Below, piece after piece: positions 59,521-64,000 of a DNA stretch of 64,000 nt. Location of the stretch: positions 67,527 through 131,526 of the forward strand of contig JBKBHI010000011.1 in the NCBI GenBank assembly GCA_046297835.1, given 5' to 3'. This stretch comes from CAMAVH01 sp046297835. Lineage in GTDB: Bacteria; Pseudomonadota; Alphaproteobacteria; SMXQ01. Numbering within the stretch: position 1 is the stretch's first letter; each line of letters starts with the position of its first letter. The position numbers and the translations under genes were made by a program. The notes beneath the pieces were generated by a model, which saw nothing but the letters and a program-made list of their open reading frames with translations, did not search any database and was not told the origin of the DNA.

Positions 59521-61271
59521 AAGCGCCGGGCAAGGCCCCCGTCTTCGGCCGCCGCGTGCTGCGGCCGGAAGGCGAGGTGACGCCTTTTCCCGTGCCGCCG
59601 CGCCGCGAGGCGGCGAGCGCCGCCGCGCCATCCGAGACCGCGCCAAACGAAGCCCCGCTGTCCGAAGCCGCGCTGTCTGAGGATAGTCCCGAGCGCCGCC
59701 GTTTGCAGGCGCAGTCGATCTTTCTGCAGAAAGTCGATCTCGCCGTGCTCGGCCGCTTGCCGCGCGCCGCGCTCGCCGAGCAGGTCGGCGCGCTGCTCGA
59801 CGAGATCCTCGCCGAACGCCGCCTGACGTTGGGCGGCGGCGAGCGCGACGGCCTGATCGCCGATCTGGTCGAAGGCATCGCCAATCCGCAAGCGATTCGC
59901 GCCGTGCCGCCGCCAGTGGAGAACGGCGAGGAGGACAAGCTCGCCCTGCCGACGCCGAGCCCGCGCAGCCCGGCGGCCAGCGCCGAGCGCGAGAACCTGG
60001 AAAGCGCCAAGGCGCGCATCCAGACGATCCTCATGGAGCGCATCGACGCCGCCGCCGCCGCGCGCCTGCCGCGCAAGGAAATCTCGCGCCAGATCAGCAA
60101 CATCGTCGTCGACATCCTCGGCGAGTTGAAATTGCATCTCAACCTGATCGAGCAGCGCGATCTGGTGCAGATGCTGATCAACGACATGCTCGGCCTCGGC
60201 CCGCTCGAGCCGCTGCTCGCCGACGACGCCGTCACCGACATCATGGTCAACGGCGCCAAGCAGGTCTATGTCGAGCGCAAGGGCAAGCTCGAACTGACCG
60301 ACGTCACCTTCCGCAACGACGCTCATGTGATGAGCATCGCCACGCGCATCGTGACGCGCATCGGCCGGCGCATCGACGAGACCAGCCCGCTGGTCGACGC
60401 GCGCCTGGAAGACGGCAGCCGCGTCAACATCATCGGCCCGCCGCTCGCCATCGACGGCCCCAGCATCTCGATCCGAAAATTCTCCAAGAAGTCGATCACG
60501 CTCGATGTCATGGCGCGCCAGAACAATCTGTCGGCGGAGATGGCCAAGGCGCTCAAGATCGCCTCGCGCTGCCGGCTCAACCTGTTGATCTCCGGCGGCA
60601 CCGGCTCGGGCAAGACGACCCTGCTCAACGCCATGTCGCAATTGATCGACCATGGCGAGCGCATCGTCACCATCGAGGACGCGGCCGAGCTGCAATTGCA
60701 GCAGCCCCATGTCGTGCGCCTGGAAACGCGGCCTGCCAATCTCGAAGGCCATGGCGAGATCACCATGCGCGATCTTCTCAAGAACGCGCTGCGCATGCGG
60801 CCCGACCGCATCATCCTCGGCGAAGTGCGCGACGCCGCCGCGCTCGACATGCTCCAGGCCATGAACACCGGCCATGACGGCTCGATGTGCACCTTGCACG
60901 CCAACAACCCTCGCGAGGCGCTGACCCGCCTGGAGAACATGGTGGCGATGGCCGGCGTCAACCTGCCGAGCCATGCCGTGCGCACGCAAATCGCCTCAGC
61001 CGTCCACATGATCGTGCAGGTCAGCCGCATGCGCGACGGCGTGCGCCGCATCACCAACGTGACTGAAGTGGTCGGCATGGAAGGCGACGTCATCACCACG
61101 CAGCCTTTGTTCCAGTACGAATTTCAGGGCGAGAACAGCGACGGCTTGCTCAAGGGCGCCTACAAGCCCTCCGGCTTGCGGCCGCATTTTATGCCCAAGG
61201 CGGAATATTACGGCCTCGGCAAGACGCTGATGGAAGCGGTCGCCGGCGCGGCGGAGGGGCCAGCGCGATGA
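59517..61271 (+). CDS. cpaF: Flp pilus assembly ATPase CpaF (TadA) with duplicated N-terminal module
   Basis: A 584-residue VirB11/PilT-type hexameric ATPase that powers Flp assembly. Walker A is ISGGTGSGKTTLLNAM (about residue 360), Walker B region is DRIILGEVRDAAALDMLQAM, and the N-domain begins KARIQTILMERID. It is longer than typical members because a similar 55-residue helical module is present twice (residues about 64-122 and 166-226). The ATG overlaps the cpaE stop by 3 bases. Confidence 0.95.
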   Translation: MKAPGKAPVFGRRVLRPEGEVTPFPVPPRREAASAAAPSETAPNEAPLSEAALSEDSPERRRLQAQSIFLQKVDLAVLGRLPRAALAEQVGALLDEILAERRLTLGGGERDGLIADLVEGIANPQAIRAVPPPVENGEEDKLALPTPSPRSPAASAERENLESAKARIQTILMERIDAAAAARLPRKEISRQISNIVVDILGELKLHLNLIEQRDLVQMLINDMLGLGPLEPLLADDAVTDIMVNGAKQVYVERKGKLELTDVTFRNDAHVMSIATRIVTRIGRRIDETSPLVDARLEDGSRVNIIGPPLAIDGPSISIRKFSKKSITLDVMARQNNLSAEMAKALKIASRCRLNLLISGGTGSGKTTLLNAMSQLIDHGERIVTIEDAAELQLQQPHVVRLETRPANLEGHGEITMRDLLKNALRMRPDRIILGEVRDAAALDMLQAMNTGHDGSMCTLHANNPREALTRLENMVAMAGVNLPSHAVRTQIASAVHMIVQVSRMRDGVRRITNVTEVVGMEGDVITTQPLFQYEFQGENSDGLLKGAYKPSGLRPHFMPKAEYYGLGKTLMEAVAGAAEGPAR

Positions 61272-62242
61272 ACCAGGCGGACATCGTCACCGTCGCGGTC
61301 TTCGCCGGCGCGCTCTTGTGCCTCGGCTGCCTCGGCCTGGTTCTGAACGGCGGCGCGGCGCGGCGGCGCGCCGGACGCTACGAGGGCGTGCGGCGCAAAT
61401 GGAGCCCGGCGGAGGACGCCGACGCGGGCGCGAGCCTGCTGCGCGGCGACGACGAGGCCCGGCTCGGGGCGGCCTTGCTGCGCTTCATGCCGCGCGGCCA
61501 CATGCTCAGCCACCGGCTCGCCAAGGCGGGGATCGCGCTGTCGCCCGGCCGCTACGCCATGCTCAATCTTTTGGTCGGGGTGTTGGTGGGCGGCGCGCTC
61601 AAGCTCGCCTTGGGCCTGCCGCTGGCGCTCTGCGCCGCCGCCGGCATCGCGGCCGGCCTCGGCCTGCCGCATCTCGTCGTCGCGCGCATGACCGAGCGCC
61701 GGCTCAAGCGATTCGGCCAGCTTTTCCCCGAAGCGATCGACCTGATGGTGCGCGGCATCCGCTCCGGCCTGCCGATCAGCGAGACGATCGCCTCCATCGG
61801 CCAGGAGCTGGCCGATCCGGTCGGGCCGGAATTTCGCCGCATCACCGACGCGGTCAAGCTCGGCCAGCCGCTCGAGGAGGCGCTGTGGGACGTCGCGCGC
61901 CGGCTCGACACGCCGGAGTTCAAGTTCTTCGTCATCAGCCTGTCGGTGCAGCGCGAGACCGGCGGCAATCTCGCCGAGACGCTGGAGAACCTGTCCGAGG
62001 TGCTGCGCAAGCGCCTCCAGATGCAGCTCAAGATCAAAGCCATGTCGTCGGAGGCCAAGGCCAGCGCCTATATCATCGGCTCGCTGCCCTTCATCATGTT
62101 CGCCATCCTCATGCTGATGAACCCGGGCTACGTGGGCAAGCTGTTCACCGATCCGCGCGGCGTGATCCTCGTCGGCATCGGCCTGGCGACGATCTGCGTC
62201 GGCGCGTTCGTCATGTCCAAGATGGTGAAGTTCGAGATATGA
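61268..62242 (+). CDS. tadB: Tad platform protein TadB
   Basis: A 324-residue inner-membrane protein of the GspF/TadB family. It contains the type II secretion F domain (FPEAIDLMVRGIRSGLPISETI, LSVQRETGGNLAETLENLSEVLRKR) and three to four membrane segments. With TadC it forms the platform on which CpaF acts. It overlaps cpaF and tadC by 4 bases each. Confidence 0.95.
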   Translation: MNQADIVTVAVFAGALLCLGCLGLVLNGGAARRRAGRYEGVRRKWSPAEDADAGASLLRGDDEARLGAALLRFMPRGHMLSHRLAKAGIALSPGRYAMLNLLVGVLVGGALKLALGLPLALCAAAGIAAGLGLPHLVVARMTERRLKRFGQLFPEAIDLMVRGIRSGLPISETIASIGQELADPVGPEFRRITDAVKLGQPLEEALWDVARRLDTPEFKFFVISLSVQRETGGNLAETLENLSEVLRKRLQMQLKIKAMSSEAKASAYIIGSLPFIMFAILMLMNPGYVGKLFTDPRGVILVGIGLATICVGAFVMSKMVKFEI

Positions 62243-63219
62243 CCGAATTGCTCGCCATGCTGCCGCCCGGCGTCAGCCCGATCGATGTGCTCACGGCCTT
62301 GTCCGGTCTCGCGGCCTTCGCCGCGTTCCTCGCCGTATGGCAAGGCTTGCGGATGCGCGCGCCGATCCTCGCGCGCACGAAAAGCTTGCTGGCGCGTCGC
62401 GAAGAGCTGCTCGCGCAATATCTTCGCCAGGAGCGGCGCAAGCCCGCGGCCGAAGGCGCGCAGAACATCATGGCGCGCGTCGTGCAGAAGCTGCGCCTGC
62501 TGCAAGGCCAGAAGACCCAGGAGATGCGCGAGAAGCTGGCCCAGGCCGGCCTGCGCTCGCGCGAGCATCTCGTCGCCTTCCTGTTCGCCAAGCTGGCGCT
62601 GCCGCTCGCCTTCGGCGTGGCGGCGCTGGTGCTGCTCAAGGGGCTCGGCCTGTTCAAGCTCACGCCCAACAACGAACTGCTGGCGTGCTTCGGCGCGGTG
62701 CTGTTCGGATTCATGGGGCCGGGAATCTGGCTCAAGAACAAGATCGACAAGCGCTATCAGGCGATGCGCAAGGGCGTGCCGGACGCGCTCGACCTGCTGG
62801 TGATCTGCGTCGAGGCCGGTTTGAGCCTGGATGCCGCGCTCGGCCGCGTCGCGCGCGAGTTCGGCCCCGGCGCGCCGGAGCTGGCGGACGAGTTCCGCCT
62901 GGCCGCCATCGAATTGGGCTTCCTGCCGGAACGCCGTCAGGCGCTCGACAATCTCGCCAAGCGCGCCGATCTGCCGGCGATCCGCGCGCTGGTCGGCTCG
63001 TTGCAGCAGACCGAGAAATACGGCACGCCGCTGGCGCAATCGTTGCGCGTGCTAGCCGGCGAGTTCCGCGCCGAGCGGATGCTGCGCGCCGAGGAAAAGG
63101 CGGCGCGCCTGCCGGCGACGCTTACCGTGCCGATGGTCGTGTTCATCCTGCCGACCCTGTTCATCGTGCTGATCGGGCCGGCGGTGCTGAACGTGATCGA
63201 TTCGCTGCGGAAGATGTAG
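62239..63219 (+). CDS. tadC: Tad platform protein TadC
   Basis: A 326-residue paralogue of TadB. Features are ARTKSLLARREELL in the cytoplasmic N-terminal part, KGVPDALDLLVICVEAGLSLDAALGRVA, and the C-terminal pair of membrane segments (LTVPMVVFILPTLFIVLIGPAVL). The ATG overlaps the tadB stop by 3 bases. It is the last gene of the plus-strand Tad operon. Confidence 0.95.
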   Translation: MTELLAMLPPGVSPIDVLTALSGLAAFAAFLAVWQGLRMRAPILARTKSLLARREELLAQYLRQERRKPAAEGAQNIMARVVQKLRLLQGQKTQEMREKLAQAGLRSREHLVAFLFAKLALPLAFGVAALVLLKGLGLFKLTPNNELLACFGAVLFGFMGPGIWLKNKIDKRYQAMRKGVPDALDLLVICVEAGLSLDAALGRVAREFGPGAPELADEFRLAAIELGFLPERRQALDNLAKRADLPAIRALVGSLQQTEKYGTPLAQSLRVLAGEFRAERMLRAEEKAARLPATLTVPMVVFILPTLFIVLIGPAVLNVIDSLRKM

Positions 63220-63222
63220 CGC

Positions 63223-64000
63223 CTAGGGCGCGCTGTCCGTTTCGGGCTTGCGGCCCGGCGGCATCGGCGCGGCCGTGGCGACGCCGAAGATGGCTGCGGC
63301 GCGGCGGCCTTGCGCCATGCCGCGCAGCGTCTCGTAATAGGCGAGATTGTTCTGCACCGTGCGCTCGTCGAAGTCGATGCGGATCAGCTTGGCCGCTTCG
63401 GCGTTGCGGCCGGCGAGGCCGTAGACCAGAGCGAGGTTCTGGCGCGGCCGCGCGCCGGCGCGCGGCTCGTCCACCAGCTTGGCGAGCAGGCCGATGGCCT
63501 GGTCGTAATCGCCTGCGAGCGCGCTCGACAAGGCGAGATTGTTGCGCAGCGACGGATCGTTCGGCGCAAGCGCCAGGCCGCTGCGATAGCTAGCCTGAGC
63601 GGTCGCGCTGTCGCCGCTCATGTCGTGGGCGACGCCCATGCCGTTGTAGAGCCGGGCGTCGGGCTTGAGCGCGAGCGCGGCCTGGAAATTTTCGAGCGCC
63701 AGGCGCGGCTGGTTGAGCGCGATCAGCGTGTTGCCGAGGCCGCGCAGGGCGTCGGCATTCTTGGGATCGCTTGCGAGCGCGGCGCGATAGATGTCGGCGG
63801 CGTCGTTATGCGCGCCGAGCGCGCCGAGCGTCTGCGCCAGCTCGCCGGCGATGTCGCCGCGGCCGGGCGCGAGATCGTAAGCGTTCTTGTAAAGCATCAC
63901 GGCGTTCGGCAGGTCGCCGGCGTCGCGCGCGCCGCGCGCGCTGCGCAGCAGCGCGTTGGCGGCCGCGCCCGGGGCGTCGCCGGCGGCGGCGCGCAGCGAC
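63223..64000 (-). CDS. tadD: TadD-like tetratricopeptide repeat protein, partial
   Basis: The 5' end lies outside the window, so only about 259 C-terminal residues are seen. Several TPR units are present (YDLAPGRGDIAGELAQTLG, ALRGLGNTLIALNQPRLALENFQAAL, LYNGMGVAHDMSGD, DPSLRNNLALSSALAGDY). It is convergent with tadC with a 3-base gap. In Tad loci the TPR lipoprotein TadD aids secretin assembly; the signal peptide cannot be seen, so the name is by context. A Met at 63900 is internal, not the start. Confidence 0.85.
   Translation of the reverse strand, partial: SLRAAAGDAPGAAANALLRSARGARDAGDLPNAVMLYKNAYDLAPGRGDIAGELAQTLGALGAHNDAADIYRAALASDPKNADALRGLGNTLIALNQPRLALENFQAALALKPDARLYNGMGVAHDMSGDSATAQASYRSGLALAPNDPSLRNNLALSSALAGDYDQAIGLLAKLVDEPRAGARPRQNLALVYGLAGRNAEAAKLIRIDFDERTVQNNLAYYETLRGMAQGRRAAAIFGVATAAPMPPGRKPETDSAP

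Overview
The window is a GC-rich chromosomal segment of an alphaproteobacterium. Evidence: ALA synthase (HemA, Shemin pathway), Cpa-type Tad pilus genes, a histone deacetylase-like/xseB/ispA/dxs/tlyA cluster, two DUF1194 genes, and dispersed palindromic repeats built on CCTCGGGCTTGACCCGAGG. Rhodospirillales or Hyphomicrobiales are plausible; I cannot place it more finely. Gene density is high, with many 1-4 base start/stop overlaps. I saw no tRNA, rRNA, CRISPR array, prophage or classical insertion sequence.

Layout. 1-3.7 kb: end of a PQQ-type sugar dehydrogenase gene, then a minus-strand run (VanZ-like, FAD-linked oxidase, TsaC/Sua5, CysQ). 3.9-8.3 kb: an MFS exporter and an arsenic operon arsR-arsC(LMW-PTP type)-acr3-arsC(glutaredoxin type)-arsH. 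8.3-10.9 kb: amidohydrolase and aldehyde dehydrogenase. 10.95-15.1 kb: metal acquisition, with a palindromic Mo-box-like operator, modABC, a cobalamin riboswitch driving a lone CbiM-like cobalt permease, and a short ModE-type regulator. 15.2-18.2 kb: cupins, a GIY-YIG nuclease gene inside a perfect 34-base inverted repeat, TusA-like and deacetylase-like genes. 18.2-19.1 kb: a conspicuously AT-rich DUF2971 gene, probably acquired, wedged between the deacetylase-like gene and xseB. 19.2-26.1 kb: xseB, ispA, dxs (isoprenoid precursors), a MATE exporter and two RNA methyltransferases. 26.2-30.1 kb: ketopantoate-reductase-like, alpha/beta hydrolase and FAH-family genes, a META lipoprotein and a small exported protein. 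30.1-34.0 kb: aroC, fabI, cbpM, cbpA and a 17-kDa antigen-like lipoprotein on the minus strand. 34.3-38.0 kb: pdxH, a CDF metal exporter, a tandem universal stress protein, a small unknown gene and an SDR. 38.0-45.2 kb (minus): GST, two DUF1194 proteins, a PadR-like protein, hemA, a class III aminotransferase and manC. 45.4-51.2 kb: a second universal stress protein, a peptide-type ABC importer without ATPase genes, and an ELM1-family protein.

51.3-64 kb: a Tad (tight adherence) pilus locus. It holds two TadE-like pseudopilins, a von Willebrand A TadG-like protein on the opposite strand, an AT-rich control region, Flp pilin, cpaA-cpaB-cpaC-cpaD-cpaE-cpaF-tadB-tadC, and a TPR (TadD-like) gene running off the end. 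Flp is processed by CpaA. CpaC forms the outer-membrane secretin with CpaD. CpaF powers assembly on the TadB/TadC platform, and CpaE probably positions it.

I did not find an obvious new multi-gene system. The most unusual items are the GIY-YIG gene inside identical inverted repeats, the AT-rich DUF2971 gene with a Cys-rich N-terminus, EF-hand-like calcium loops in a TadE pseudopilin, a duplicated N-terminal module in CpaF, and a riboswitch-controlled solo CbiM. Start sites were chosen by reading frame, ribosome-binding sites and family alignment from memory; no database search was run.
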